Shown here: piece by piece, positions 15,195-23,904 of the stretch
Layout: each line of letters begins with the position of its first letter
Position numbering within the stretch: the first letter of the stretch is position 1
From: Streptomyces roseirectus
GTDB lineage: Bacteria > Actinomycetota > Actinomycetes > Streptomycetales > Streptomycetaceae
Direction: 5' to 3'
Assembly (NCBI RefSeq): GCF_014489635.1
Contig: NZ_CP060828.1
Coordinates: forward strand, 6,222,001-6,286,000
Length of the DNA: 64,000 nucleotides
Position numbers and translations under genes: made by a program
Notes under the pieces: model-generated
Databases searched by the model: none
Told to the model about the DNA's origin: nothing
What the model saw: only the letters and a program-made list of their open reading frames with translations

Positions 15195-15927
15195 CCTCAT
15201 CGTGGCCGAGTGGCGCAAGATCTGGACCGGGCGCGCCTGGTGGGCCGTGTCCGCCGCCGCCCTGCTGATGTGCGTGATGGCCGACGCCGGGATGCTCCAG
15301 CAGGAGCTGGCCAAGACCCCGCGGCCCGACAGCACGCGCGAGATCACCTCCACCCTGGTCCAGGGCTGGTTCATGGTCGAACTCGCCGCCGCCGTCGTCG
15401 CGATGCTCGCCGTGACCCGCGAGTTCGGCAACGGCGCCATCAGCCGCTCCGTCCTGCTCAGCGGCGGCCGGGGCCGGCTGGTCGCGGCCAAGCTGACCGC
15501 CGCCGCCTGCTGCGGCGCGGCGTTCGCGCTGGTCGCCGGCGCCCTGGCCGCCGTCAGCCCGTGGCTGTTCATGGCCGGGCGCGAGCAGCGGCCCGAGTGG
15601 ACCATGACGACCACGTGGACGCTGCTCGGGGTGATGCTCGTCGTCGTGACGGGCGCCCTGTGGGGCGCGCTGCTCGGGCTGCTGATCCGGCAGCAGGTCG
15701 CCGCGATCCTCGTCCTGCTGATCAGCACCTGGCTGGTCGGCGAGGGGCTGCTGCGGCTGGTCCCGGCCGTCGGGAGGTTCACCATCGACGAGGCGATGGC
15801 CTCCGTCTACCGGGGCGGCAACGAGCACCTGCTGCCGATCCCGTGGGCCCTGCTGGTCCTCGCCGCGTGGCTCGCCGCCGGCACCGTCGCCGCGCGGGCG
15901 CTGTTCCTGCGCCGGGACCTGCCGTGA
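15187..15927 (+). CDS. ABC transporter permease of the RiPP cluster
   Basis: A 246-residue ABC-2 type permease with six hydrophobic segments and the typical N-terminal WRKIWTGRAWW signature that precedes the first helix. It partners the ATPase encoded just upstream (8-bp overlap) and overlaps the M50 protease gene by 4 bp (GTGA). The pair would export the mature peptides or protect the producer from them. Confidence 0.9.
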   Translation: MRDLIVAEWRKIWTGRAWWAVSAAALLMCVMADAGMLQQELAKTPRPDSTREITSTLVQGWFMVELAAAVVAMLAVTREFGNGAISRSVLLSGGRGRLVAAKLTAAACCGAAFALVAGALAAVSPWLFMAGREQRPEWTMTTTWTLLGVMLVVVTGALWGALLGLLIRQQVAAILVLLISTWLVGEGLLRLVPAVGRFTIDEAMASVYRGGNEHLLPIPWALLVLAAWLAAGTVAARALFLRRDLP

Positions 15928-17585
15928 GACCGACCCTGACCCGGCCGGCGGCCGACCAGCCGCCGGCGCCGCTCCCGCAGCGCCCGCGCCTCGCGGCGGA
16001 CGTCCGCGTCCACGAGCCCGCCGAGGACGGCGCCCCCTGGCTCGTCCAGTCCGGCGAGCGGCGCTACCTGCGGGTGACCGCCGGCATGGCGAGGCTCCTC
16101 AGCCTCACCGACGGCACCCGCGACCCCGGGGAGCTGGCGCGGGAACTCGGCGCGCCCTGGACGGCCGAGCTGGTGGCCGAGGGCCTGCTGCGCGCCCAGC
16201 GCACCGAACTCCTGGAGGACGCGGGGCGCCCGGCGCGCCGGGACCGCCGCGTCACCTTCGTGCCGCCGCTCACCGTCCAGTTCACCCTGGTCCGCCCCGA
16301 GCGGATGCTGAACCGGTTCCGCCCGCTGACCGCCCGCCTCGCGCACCGGGGCTGGGCGGTCACGGCCGCCGTCCTCGCCGCGCTCGGCGTGCTGAGCCTC
16401 GCCGTGCAGGCACCGGCGGCCTGGGGGGCGCTGGCCGAGCCGGTCTCCGCGCCCGCGCTGCTCGCGCTGCTGGTCGTCACGTACTGCGGCACCATGCTGC
16501 ACGAGTTCGCGCACGGCCTGGTGCTGAGCCACTACGGCGGCCGGCCCAGCCGGATGGGCTTCATGTTCTTCTACCTGACGCCCGCGTTCTTCTGCGACGT
16601 GTCCGACGGCTGGCGGCTGCCGAAGAACCGCCAGCGGGTCCGCGTCGCGCTCGCCGGGATCGCCACCCAGACCCTCCTCGCCGGGCTCGCCGGCGTCGGC
16701 TCGCTCGTCGTCGCGGCCACCGGCGGCAGCCCCGGGCTGCGGGACTTCCTCCTGCTGCTCACGGTGACCAACTACGTCTCCGGGTTCTTCAACGCCGTCC
16801 CGTTCGTCAAGCTCGACGGCTACCTCGCGCTCATGAGCCACCTCGACATCTCCCACCTGCGCGACCGGTCCATGACGGACGCCCGGCGGCTCGTCGCCCG
16901 GCTGCTGTTCGGCGGGCGCTACGAACGCGCGCTGCCCGGCGTGGAGTGGGCGCCGCTGTTCGGGCTCGCCTGCATGCTGTTCCCGCTGTACGTCGTCAGC
17001 ATGGCCTTCACGCTGTGGGGCTCGGTCCTCGAAAGCACCGGGCTGGTGGGGGCCGTCGTCGTCTCCGTCGCGCTCGGGTACCTGTCGCTGCGCGTGTACG
17101 CCGGTGCCCGCAGGCTGGGCGCGGAGGCGCGCGACGCCGGGGCGTCCCGGGTGCGGCGGGCCGCCGTCTCCGCCGTGGGGGCCGTGGCCGTCGCGGGTGC
17201 CCTGTGGGGGATCTCCGTGCCGTACTCCGTCACCGGCGGCTTCGTCGCCGAGCGGGGGCGGACGGTGTTCGTGGCGACCGGCACCACCGACCTCGACGCC
17301 GTCGCGGCTGGCGCCCGGGTGCGGCTGCTGAGCGGCGGTGTCGTGCTCCAGAAGGAACTGGGCACGGCGACGGTCGGCTCCGCCGGACCCGTCGGACTGA
17401 CGGCCCCGCTCTCCGCCCTCGCCCCCGTCAAGGGCCTCGACGCGGTGCGGGTGCCCGCCACCGGGATCGTCCTCGACGGCACCGGGGCCGCGCCGGGCAC
17501 CACCGGGCAGGCCGTGGTGGACGCGGGCGAACGCCGGCTGGGCGACTGGCTCTACCTCAAGTACCTGGCGCCGTTCTGGCGCTGA
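15924..17585 (+). CDS. M50-family intramembrane metalloprotease (daptide MpaP-like)
   Basis: A 553-residue polytopic membrane protein with zinc motif HEFAH (193-197) and third-ligand segment FVKLDGYLAL (Asp298), as in site-2-protease/M50 enzymes. The N-terminal 100 residues are soluble and contain a PqqD-like stretch (RYLRVTAGMARLLSLTDGT), which may bind leader peptides. The C-terminal 150 residues end in a beta-rich, HlyD-like extracytoplasmic domain. In daptide clusters this protease is the candidate for leader removal. The GTG start overlaps the permease stop. Confidence 0.87.
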   Translation: MRPTLTRPAADQPPAPLPQRPRLAADVRVHEPAEDGAPWLVQSGERRYLRVTAGMARLLSLTDGTRDPGELARELGAPWTAELVAEGLLRAQRTELLEDAGRPARRDRRVTFVPPLTVQFTLVRPERMLNRFRPLTARLAHRGWAVTAAVLAALGVLSLAVQAPAAWGALAEPVSAPALLALLVVTYCGTMLHEFAHGLVLSHYGGRPSRMGFMFFYLTPAFFCDVSDGWRLPKNRQRVRVALAGIATQTLLAGLAGVGSLVVAATGGSPGLRDFLLLLTVTNYVSGFFNAVPFVKLDGYLALMSHLDISHLRDRSMTDARRLVARLLFGGRYERALPGVEWAPLFGLACMLFPLYVVSMAFTLWGSVLESTGLVGAVVVSVALGYLSLRVYAGARRLGAEARDAGASRVRRAAVSAVGAVAVAGALWGISVPYSVTGGFVAERGRTVFVATGTTDLDAVAAGARVRLLSGGVVLQKELGTATVGSAGPVGLTAPLSALAPVKGLDAVRVPATGIVLDGTGAAPGTTGQAVVDAGERRLGDWLYLKYLAPFWR

Positions 17586-17617
17586 CCCCGTATCTCCTGA
17601 AGGCGGTTGAACCTGTC

Positions 17618-20341
17618 ATGGACGCTTATCGGCGTGTGCTGTTCCTGGCGCCGGGCACACCCTTCTTCGACCGCGTCGCCGAGGGCGATGACGACGACTT
17701 CCGTGCCGAGACACCGGACGACTGGACGTCCCACACCGGGCCCGAGTGGACCATGCTCACCCCGCACGGGTACCGACTGCCGCTCCAGGGCTGGAAGATC
17801 CACGTGTCGGCGACGGCGGAGAACGCCTCCCGCGTCCTCGCCCGAGCCGCGCGGTGGCTGGTCGACCAGCGCATGGCGTTCAAGTTCATCCGCGGCCAGC
17901 AGGTCCTTCAGCGCCGCAACGGCAAGTACGGCGACCGGGGGGCCAGCGGCAAGTTCATCACCGTCTACCCCGAGGACGAGACCCGCCTCGCCCTCGCGCT
18001 GGAAGAGCTGGGCGACCTCCTCGACGGCGAGCAGGGCCCCTACATCCTCAGCGACCTGCGCTGGCGGTCCGGCCCGCTCTACGTGCGCTACGGCGGGTTC
18101 GTCGCGCGCACGATGAAGTCCGCGAAGGGGGAGACGGTGCCCTGCGTCGAGGACCCCGAGGGCCGGCTCGTGCCCGACGTGCGCGGGCCGTCGTTCCGGC
18201 CGCCGGAGTGGGTGAGCATCCCCGCCTGCCTGACCGAGGCCGTCGAGGCGCGCGGCGCGGGCACCCTGGACGACTTCCCCTACCGCGCCGAACAGGCCCT
18301 CCACTTCTCCAACGGCGGCGGCGTCTACCGCGCGACCGACCTGCGCACCGGGACGCCGGTCCTGCTGCGCGAGGCCCGGCCCTTCGCCGGGGTCGACACC
18401 CACGGGGAGGACGCGGTCGCACGGCTCCTGCGGGAGCGGGACTGTCTGCGCCGGCTCGCCGGGCTGCCCTGGGTGCCGGAACTCGTCGAGGCCCGCGTCG
18501 GGTACGAACACCACTTCCTCGTCCGGGAGTTCGTCGCGGGCGAGACCCTGGCCGTCCGCACCACCCGGGACAACCCGGCCTCGCCGGGCGCCGATCCGGC
18601 GCGGACCGCCGCGTACACCCGGTGGGCGGTCTCCGTGCTCGACCAGATCGAGCAGGGGGTGCGGGCCATGCACGAACGCGGGGTCGTCTTCGGTGACCTC
18701 CACCCCGGGAACGTCATGGTCCGGCCGGACGACACGATCGCGTTCATCGATCTGGAGACGGCCTCCACGGATCCCTCCGCTCGGCAGATCCATGCGGCGC
18801 CCGGTTTCGCCGCGCCGCCCACGCATCGGGGGCCCGCCATCGACCGGTACGCCCTCGGCTGCCTGCGGCTCGCCCTCTTCACGCCGCTGACGAATCTTCT
18901 GACGTGGGACGAGGGGAAGTTGGACCAGTTGATCGGGTTGGTGGAGGAGCGGTATCCGGTGCCGGGGGATTATGGGGCGCGGGTTCGGGCGGATCTGGGG
19001 GCGGGGGCCGAGGCCGGGCTGGAGGGGGTCGGCGGGAGCCGGGGGGTCGGTGAGTCGGGTGCTGTGGGCGAGGGTGCTGGCGAGTCGGCTGCTGTTGGCG
19101 GGGGGCTCGTGCCGGGTGGGGTGGGTGCTTCTGCGTCCGTGCCGGGGTCGGGTGCCGTGGACGAGGGTGCCGGCGAGGCGGGTGCCGTGAGCGGGGGCGT
19201 TGGTGTGGCTCTCGCCTCCGGCGAGCCGCGCACCCCGGACCCCGGCCCCGTCGGCCGGCGGGTTCTCGCGGACTCCGGCCCCGCCGTCACCGTCCGCCGC
19301 AGCAGCCTCTCCGCCCCCGACCCCGTCGCCGTCGGCCGAGGCATCCTCGCCACGGCCACGCCCCACCGTGAGGACCGGCTCTTCCCCGGGGACACGGCTC
19401 AGTTCATCCTGCGGGAGGGCGGGACGTGTCTCGCGTACGGGGCCGCCGGGGTGCTGTGGGCGCTCGGGGAGACGGGGACGGAGATCCCGGCGGCGCACGT
19501 CGACTGGCTGGAGGAGTCCGCGCGCCGGGTCACCGACCCGTCGCCGGGGCTCTACACCGGCACGTCGGGTGTCGCGTGCGTCCTCCAGAACCTCGGCCGG
19601 ACGGACGCGGCGGCGGAGCTGCTGAAGGCGGCGTCGGCGGTGGACCCCGGGAACGACACCCTGCTGGACGGCCGCGCCGGGCTGGGCCTCGCCCACCTGC
19701 ACATGGCCGGCGCCACCGGCGACGACGACGCCCTGAAGCAGGCCACGCTCCTCGCGGAACGGCTGACCGAGAACGCGTCCAGCCCGACCCGCCGGGGCGA
19801 GGCCGGTCTGCTGCGCGGCAGATCCGGCTGGGCCCTGCTCCTGCTGCGCCTGCACGCCCGCACCCCCGACACCGCCCTGCTCGACACGGCCCGCGACCTG
19901 CTCGACGCCGACCTGCGCGCCCTCGGCTGGACGGACGACGGCTGGGCGGACGGCGCCGTCGGCACGCGCCCCACCTTCGCGGCGGGCAGCGGCGGCACGG
20001 CCCTGGTCCTCAGGGAGTACCTGGACCGGCGTCCCGAACCGGGCTTCGCGCTGGCCTGCGACACCGTCCTGCGGACGGCCCTGGACTGCGTCCCCCACAC
20101 CGGCGGGCTCTTCCACGGCTTCGCCGGCGTGCTCCTGACGGCGACCCGCCTGGCGGGCCCGGCCCACGCCGCCGAACTCGCCCGCCTCGCCACGACGGCC
20201 GGCCTCTACCAGGTCGTCCACGAGGGCCGGCCCGCGTTCCTCGGCCTGGAGAACGTCCGCCTGACGACGGACCTCGCGACCGGGGCGGCGGGAGTCCTGC
20301 TCGCGGGGCACGCGGCCGCGGGGGAGCTGGCGTTCCTGTGA
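17618..20341 (+). CDS. Class III-like lanthionine synthetase (LanKC)
   Basis: The 907-residue protein has three parts. Residues 1-220 form the phospho-Ser/Thr lyase domain (GWKIHVSATAENA, RNGKYGDRGASGKF). Residues 220-460 form a Ser/Thr kinase-like domain with Asp360 in FGDLHPGNVMV and Asp378 in FIDLETAS. Residues 550-907 form a LanC-like domain. The zinc ligands of true LanC are missing (CHG is Phe832-His833-Gly), as in class III enzymes. A Gly/Ala/Val/Glu-rich repeat of about 85 residues (461-545) separates kinase and cyclase. Class III enzymes phosphorylate then eliminate Ser/Thr and may close lanthionine or labionin rings, but both precursors lack Cys. Dehydration is therefore the likely contribution. 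Confidence 0.9.
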   Translation: MDAYRRVLFLAPGTPFFDRVAEGDDDDFRAETPDDWTSHTGPEWTMLTPHGYRLPLQGWKIHVSATAENASRVLARAARWLVDQRMAFKFIRGQQVLQRRNGKYGDRGASGKFITVYPEDETRLALALEELGDLLDGEQGPYILSDLRWRSGPLYVRYGGFVARTMKSAKGETVPCVEDPEGRLVPDVRGPSFRPPEWVSIPACLTEAVEARGAGTLDDFPYRAEQALHFSNGGGVYRATDLRTGTPVLLREARPFAGVDTHGEDAVARLLRERDCLRRLAGLPWVPELVEARVGYEHHFLVREFVAGETLAVRTTRDNPASPGADPARTAAYTRWAVSVLDQIEQGVRAMHERGVVFGDLHPGNVMVRPDDTIAFIDLETASTDPSARQIHAAPGFAAPPTHRGPAIDRYALGCLRLALFTPLTNLLTWDEGKLDQLIGLVEERYPVPGDYGARVRADLGAGAEAGLEGVGGSRGVGESGAVGEGAGESAAVGGGLVPGGVGASASVPGSGAVDEGAGEAGAVSGGVGVALASGEPRTPDPGPVGRRVLADSGPAVTVRRSSLSAPDPVAVGRGILATATPHREDRLFPGDTAQFILREGGTCLAYGAAGVLWALGETGTEIPAAHVDWLEESARRVTDPSPGLYTGTSGVACVLQNLGRTDAAAELLKAASAVDPGNDTLLDGRAGLGLAHLHMAGATGDDDALKQATLLAERLTENASSPTRRGEAGLLRGRSGWALLLLRLHARTPDTALLDTARDLLDADLRALGWTDDGWADGAVGTRPTFAAGSGGTALVLREYLDRRPEPGFALACDTVLRTALDCVPHTGGLFHGFAGVLLTATRLAGPAHAAELARLATTAGLYQVVHEGRPAFLGLENVRLTTDLATGAAGVLLAGHAAAGELAFL

Positions 20342-21387
20342 AGCACGCTTCTGTGAGCGGCGTCTCCGTGATCTGCCCGGCCTACAACAGGTCCCGCGAG
20401 ATCACCGCCACCATCGACTCCGTCCGCGCCCAGACCCACCAGGACTGGGAACTCCTCGTCGTCTCGGACGGCAGCGACGACGACACCGACGACTGGGTGC
20501 GCCGGGCCGCCCGCGAGGACCCCCGCGTCCGTCTCCACCGCGTCGCGCGCAGCGGCCACCCCAGCGGCCCCCGCAACGCCGGACTCGCCCTCGCGCGCGG
20601 CGAGTTCATCGCCTACCTGGACCACGACGACGTCTGGCGCCCCGACCACCTCCGCGTCCTGCTCGGCCTGCTCCGGGCGGACGCGGACCTCGCGGCGACG
20701 GGCTGTACCTACCACGACGCGGACGGCGCGCAGGCCGTCGAGTTCGCGCCCCTCTCGGCCTTCTGGCACCCCGAACTCCAGGTGCTGGGGCCGATGTTCG
20801 AGCCGTCACGGGTGGGCCACCGCCGGGGTGTCGTGGAGGCCGTCGGCGGCTGGCGCGGCGGGGCGGGCCTGGAGGACTGGGACCTGTGGCTGCGGATCGC
20901 CGACGCGGGCCACACGTTCCGCACGGCCGTCGCCCCGACCGCGGACCTCCTGATGGACGGCGGCACCCGCAGGAACCGGATGCCGCGCCCCCACCGGCTG
21001 CCCCTGGCCGTCCTCGACGACGCGCGCGCCGCCCACGCGCTGCTGGGCGAACTCCGCTCCGGCCGTTACGACGACGCGTTCCGCGCGGCCGTCCTCGCGG
21101 ACATGCGGGACTGGTACCGGCGGATGTCCGACTCCGGGGAGCTGGTGCGGCCCCTCGACTGGGACGGGGACCTCGACACGGAGATCGAACGGGTCGTCTC
21201 CGGCGAGGTGAAGCTCTTCGAGGAGCTTGTCCTCGTGCCCGAGCGGGGGCGGTACGCCGTCGCCCGTAACCTCCTGTGCTCCCGCACCGAGCACGCCCAT
21301 CGGGCCGCCCGGCTGGTGCCGGTCGTTCAGCCGAGGGTGGTGGGGTTGGTGCGGGAGCTGGCGGAGGCGGGTGTGTCGGTCAGATAA
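20338..21387 (+). CDS. Family 2 glycosyltransferase coupled to LanKC
   Basis: A 349-residue GT-A fold glycosyltransferase with VSVICPAYNRSREITATIDS at the nucleotide-sugar site, the SDGSDDDT segment, and the metal-binding DHDD motif (YLDHDDVWRPDH). The ED in GLEDWDLWLR is the probable catalytic base region. The GTG start overlaps the lanKC stop (GTGA), so it belongs to the same operon. It could glycosylate the modified peptide, as happens in a few class III lanthipeptides, or act on something unrelated. There is no membrane segment. Confidence 0.87.
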   Translation: MKHASVSGVSVICPAYNRSREITATIDSVRAQTHQDWELLVVSDGSDDDTDDWVRRAAREDPRVRLHRVARSGHPSGPRNAGLALARGEFIAYLDHDDVWRPDHLRVLLGLLRADADLAATGCTYHDADGAQAVEFAPLSAFWHPELQVLGPMFEPSRVGHRRGVVEAVGGWRGGAGLEDWDLWLRIADAGHTFRTAVAPTADLLMDGGTRRNRMPRPHRLPLAVLDDARAAHALLGELRSGRYDDAFRAAVLADMRDWYRRMSDSGELVRPLDWDGDLDTEIERVVSGEVKLFEELVLVPERGRYAVARNLLCSRTEHAHRAARLVPVVQPRVVGLVRELAEAGVSVR

Positions 21388-22420
21388 GGCCAAGTTCCTT
21401 GGCTCGTAGGGCCGCCTGGAAGCGGGTCGCGGCCTGGAGGTGCCTCAGGAGTTCCGCCACCCGGCCCCGGTAGGTGCGTACGGAGATGCCGAGTTCGCGG
21501 GCGCCGACCTCGTCCTTGTCGGCGCGGGCCATGGCCTGGAGAACCTTCAGGTGCAGGGCGTCCAGGGGGTCGTGCTCCGAGAGGAGCAGGGGCGCGGCGT
21601 CGAGGGCCTGGGACCAGCAGCGCTCGAAGAAGGAGAGGAGGGTGCCGACGAGGGCGCCCTGCTCCACGAGTACGGGGCTGGGTGGGGCGGGTGTGTTCGG
21701 TGAGGTAGGTGCGGTGCTCGGCGGTGTGCTCGATGGTGTGTTGTTCTGCGGCGTGTCCCGTTCGGACGACCGGACGAGGGCGGTCGCGCGGTCGGCGATC
21801 AGCACCCGCTTGAACTCGCCGTCCAGCAGCCGGACCTGTGCGCCGTGCCGGATCAGGTCGGTGAAGAGCGTGGCCGTGGCCTCGTCCTCCAGGGCCCGTC
21901 TGTGGATCAGGGCCTTCACGGTCACCCCGCGGCGCAGGCAGGCCACGCCGACGCGGCGGGTGGCGAGGATCGCCTGCGGTGTGAGGAGCCGGTCCGGCTG
22001 CATCGTCAGCACTTCGCGGCGGGCGTGGAGCGAAAGTTCCTCGGCCCGTTCACAGACGTCTTTGTCGTCTTTGTCGTCGGCTCGAATGTGTCCGGGCGGA
22101 CGCCGGAGAAGTGACTGCCGGATCAGTGAATAACCGAACGACAGCACTTCCTGTTGCTCCGCGACGAGTTTCCTGAGCCGTTCGTCGAGGAGTCGCCCGA
22201 CGCTGTCGTCGGGGCTGAGAACGGTCGGTTCGCCGTGGTCGTCCAGGTGCACCATGCCCTGCTCGGCGAGTCTTCGCAGGGCTGCCCGGATGCCGTCGTC
22301 GTCTTGGTCAAAAACGACGCACAGGCCGGATATGCCCAATTCGCTATCTCGCAGCAGGGCCTTATACACGGATTGGTCAAAATCTGAAAGACCCAATGTG
22401 GTCAAGGTCATTTCCCCCAT
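21380..22420 (-). CDS. TrmB-like/LuxR-type two-domain transcriptional regulator
   Basis: A 346-residue protein. The N-terminus is a TrmB-like winged helix (DFDQSVYKALLRDSELGIS ... LAEQGMVHLDDHG). The centre (about 110-205) resembles the ligand/phospholipase-D-like region of TrmB proteins. A Thr/Ser/Pro linker (223-248) leads to a C-terminal LuxR-like helix-turn-helix (GARELGISVRTYRGRVAELL). Such proteins are common beside Streptomyces biosynthetic clusters. It converges on the RiPP operon with an 8-bp overlap and is the obvious cluster-linked regulator. The start may instead be the Met at 22411. Confidence 0.82.
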   Translation of the reverse strand: MGEMTLTTLGLSDFDQSVYKALLRDSELGISGLCVVFDQDDDGIRAALRRLAEQGMVHLDDHGEPTVLSPDDSVGRLLDERLRKLVAEQQEVLSFGYSLIRQSLLRRPPGHIRADDKDDKDVCERAEELSLHARREVLTMQPDRLLTPQAILATRRVGVACLRRGVTVKALIHRRALEDEATATLFTDLIRHGAQVRLLDGEFKRVLIADRATALVRSSERDTPQNNTPSSTPPSTAPTSPNTPAPPSPVLVEQGALVGTLLSFFERCWSQALDAAPLLLSEHDPLDALHLKVLQAMARADKDEVGARELGISVRTYRGRVAELLRHLQAATRFQAALRAKELGLI

Positions 22421-22486
22421 GGCCGTATTCGAACATCGGTGTATGGGGCTGTCAATCTCGGACGCGGTAAGAAGTGCGTAGAGCGA

Positions 22487-22521
22487 CCCGTCCCGACAGG
22501 CTTCTGGCCTGCCGGGACGGG
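22487..22521 (-). terminator. Hairpin terminator after the GPP34 gene
   Basis: CCCGTCCCG pairs with CGGGACGGG around an inner AGG/CCT pairing and CTTCTGG loop, 31 bp beyond the GPP34 stop codon. It also insulates the following regulator gene. Confidence 0.75.
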
Positions 22522-22551
22522 GAAAACCGGGAAGATCCGGGGCGCCGCCGC

Positions 22552-23184
22552 CTACAGGGCGGACGCGGCGATGACCGCGGTGAGCGCGGCGACGGTGGCG
22601 CGAATCGTATCCCCGAGCGCGGCGGCCGTCGTCTGCCCCTCGGCGATCGCGGCGACCCTCGCCTCGGCCTCCGCCCCGCCGGGCAGCAGCGACCGCAGGC
22701 CCGCGTGATGCAGCACGGCGACCAGCGCCGCCGTCCGCTCGCCGGGCTCCTGCCCTCCGACGACGACGTCCGCCAACTCCTCCCGCAGCGCCGCGAGTTC
22801 CGCCGTCCCCGTGACCGGGTGCCGCACCGACCCGAACGCCCCGAGCACCCGCCGCCCCTCCTCCCGCACGAGCCCCTTCCCCGACAGCTCCCGATAGACC
22901 GCGTCGAGCACCTCCTCGCGCACCCCGAGCAGCACTTCCCGGGCCGTCTCCCCGGCGTGGCTCCGCACCCGCTCCGCCACCACCGCGCCCGCCGTCTCTG
23001 CCGGCACCCCGACGACGACGAACGACCCGTCCCGCTCCACCAGCTCCCCGGCGAGCCTCAACTCCACCAACACCGCAGCCGAAGCCGCCAACGCCACCCG
23101 CAGCGGAGCCTCCCTCAGCTCGCCGCTCTCCTCGTCCAACGCGAGCAGCACAATCCGCTCACCGACCGTCAGGCCCTCAATCAT
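22552..23184 (-). CDS. GPP34 (GOLPH3-like) family protein
   Basis: A 210-residue all-helical protein of the GPP34/GOLPH3 family, recognised by GLTVGERIVLLALDEESG and the Ala/Leu-rich first repeat. The eukaryotic relatives bind phosphatidylinositol-4-phosphate at the Golgi; Streptomyces carry many paralogues whose role is unknown, often linked to membrane or development. The ATG at 23184 is chosen because the family's conserved N-terminus begins there, although the frame extends further upstream. It is a single gene with a terminator. Confidence 0.85.
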   Translation of the reverse strand: MIEGLTVGERIVLLALDEESGELREAPLRVALAASAAVLVELRLAGELVERDGSFVVVGVPAETAGAVVAERVRSHAGETAREVLLGVREEVLDAVYRELSGKGLVREEGRRVLGAFGSVRHPVTGTAELAALREELADVVVGGQEPGERTAALVAVLHHAGLRSLLPGGAEAEARVAAIAEGQTTAAALGDTIRATVAALTAVIAASAL

Positions 23185-23483
23185 GGGATCCCCCTTATCT
23201 CTCCCAGGAAAGACGCGAAACGGGAATCGAAGGTTCCGGTGACCCACCCTCCCCACCGAATCCCCACAACCCTCCCCTCATACCCCCATTGTCTGTTTCG
23301 GCACGGCCATTCAGGAGGTGTCGCGGCAGGCGCGGGGCGTGGCGAGCATGCGGAAGGAGGCGTTGAACCCGACGTGCTGGACGGTTCGCTGAAATCGGAT
23401 GTGCCGCTGCCGACCGGGCTGACGGCGAAGGAGATCGCTCCTGCCGCGGCTGATCGCGATGTGCGTCCGGGCAACAAAGAACC
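23185..23483. other. Non-coding stretch between GPP34 gene and tRNA-Arg
   Basis: About 300 bp without a convincing gene. The first half is the GPP34 promoter region, with lower GC content near 23255-23300. No repeat or RNA structure was noticed apart from the hairpin that follows. Confidence 0.45.
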
Positions 23484-23516
23484 CCCTCACGCGTTTCCGC
23501 AGGGAGAGGGTGAGGG
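23484..23516 (-). terminator. Hairpin immediately downstream of tRNA-Arg
   Basis: CCCTCAC and GTGAGGG (7 bp) enclose a 19-nt loop directly 3' of the minus-strand tRNA. This is the expected position for a tRNA terminator. Confidence 0.6.
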
Positions 23517-23517
23517 C

Positions 23518-23589
23518 GCCCCCGGCAGGACTCGAACCTGCGGCCAAGCGCTTAGAAGGCGCCTGCTCTATCCACTGAGCTACGGGGGC
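23518..23589 (-). tRNA. tRNA-Arg, anticodon UCU
   Basis: The 72-nt sequence folds into a standard cloverleaf: acceptor GCCCCCG/CGGGGGC, D stem GCTC/GAGC, anticodon stem GGCGC/GCGCT (one G-U pair) with loop CTTCTAA giving anticodon TCT, and T arm GCAGG-TTCGAGT-CCTGC. It reads AGA (and AGG) codons, which are rare in this GC-rich genome. CCA is not encoded. No attachment-site duplication was seen within the window. Confidence 0.95.
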
Positions 23590-23904
23590 CGGGTGGGTGG
23601 CGGTGTGTCGGGACCGGGAGGGTCGTCGGGCACGTTGCCGGGGACAAGGATAGGGCTCCCGGTTCCTTGTCCTGGTTGCTTCGCCTCCGTGGCTCGATGT
23701 GGAGGTTCGGTGAAGCGGTCCTGATAATCGCAGGCAAGTGCGAATCGTGCACCGCTTTTGGCGTCCTGGGGCGCGGGTGTTGTGCACTCGTTATGCCTGG
23801 GGTGCCCCCTTGTCCCGCTCACCCCTTCCGTCCCTTGTGTCCAGTCGGCGCGCAGACGTCGTTATATGCTTCAGAAATCCCCTAAAATTGGGCATTCTTC
23901 GCAT
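23590..23904. other. Non-coding region between tRNA-Arg and the GTPase operon
   Basis: The stretch holds divergent promoters for the tRNA and the GTPase pair. It is less GC-rich near 23870-23900 (CCTAAAATTGGGCATTCTTCG), just before the chosen GTG start. In-frame upstream ATG codons (23758, 23866) are not preferred, because their translations look unlike protein or lack a ribosome binding site. Confidence 0.45.

Noticed and set aside
23518..23589. tRNA-Arg as an integration site of a mobile element
   Set aside because: No duplicated tRNA 3' end, integrase or element genes were seen on either side within the window.
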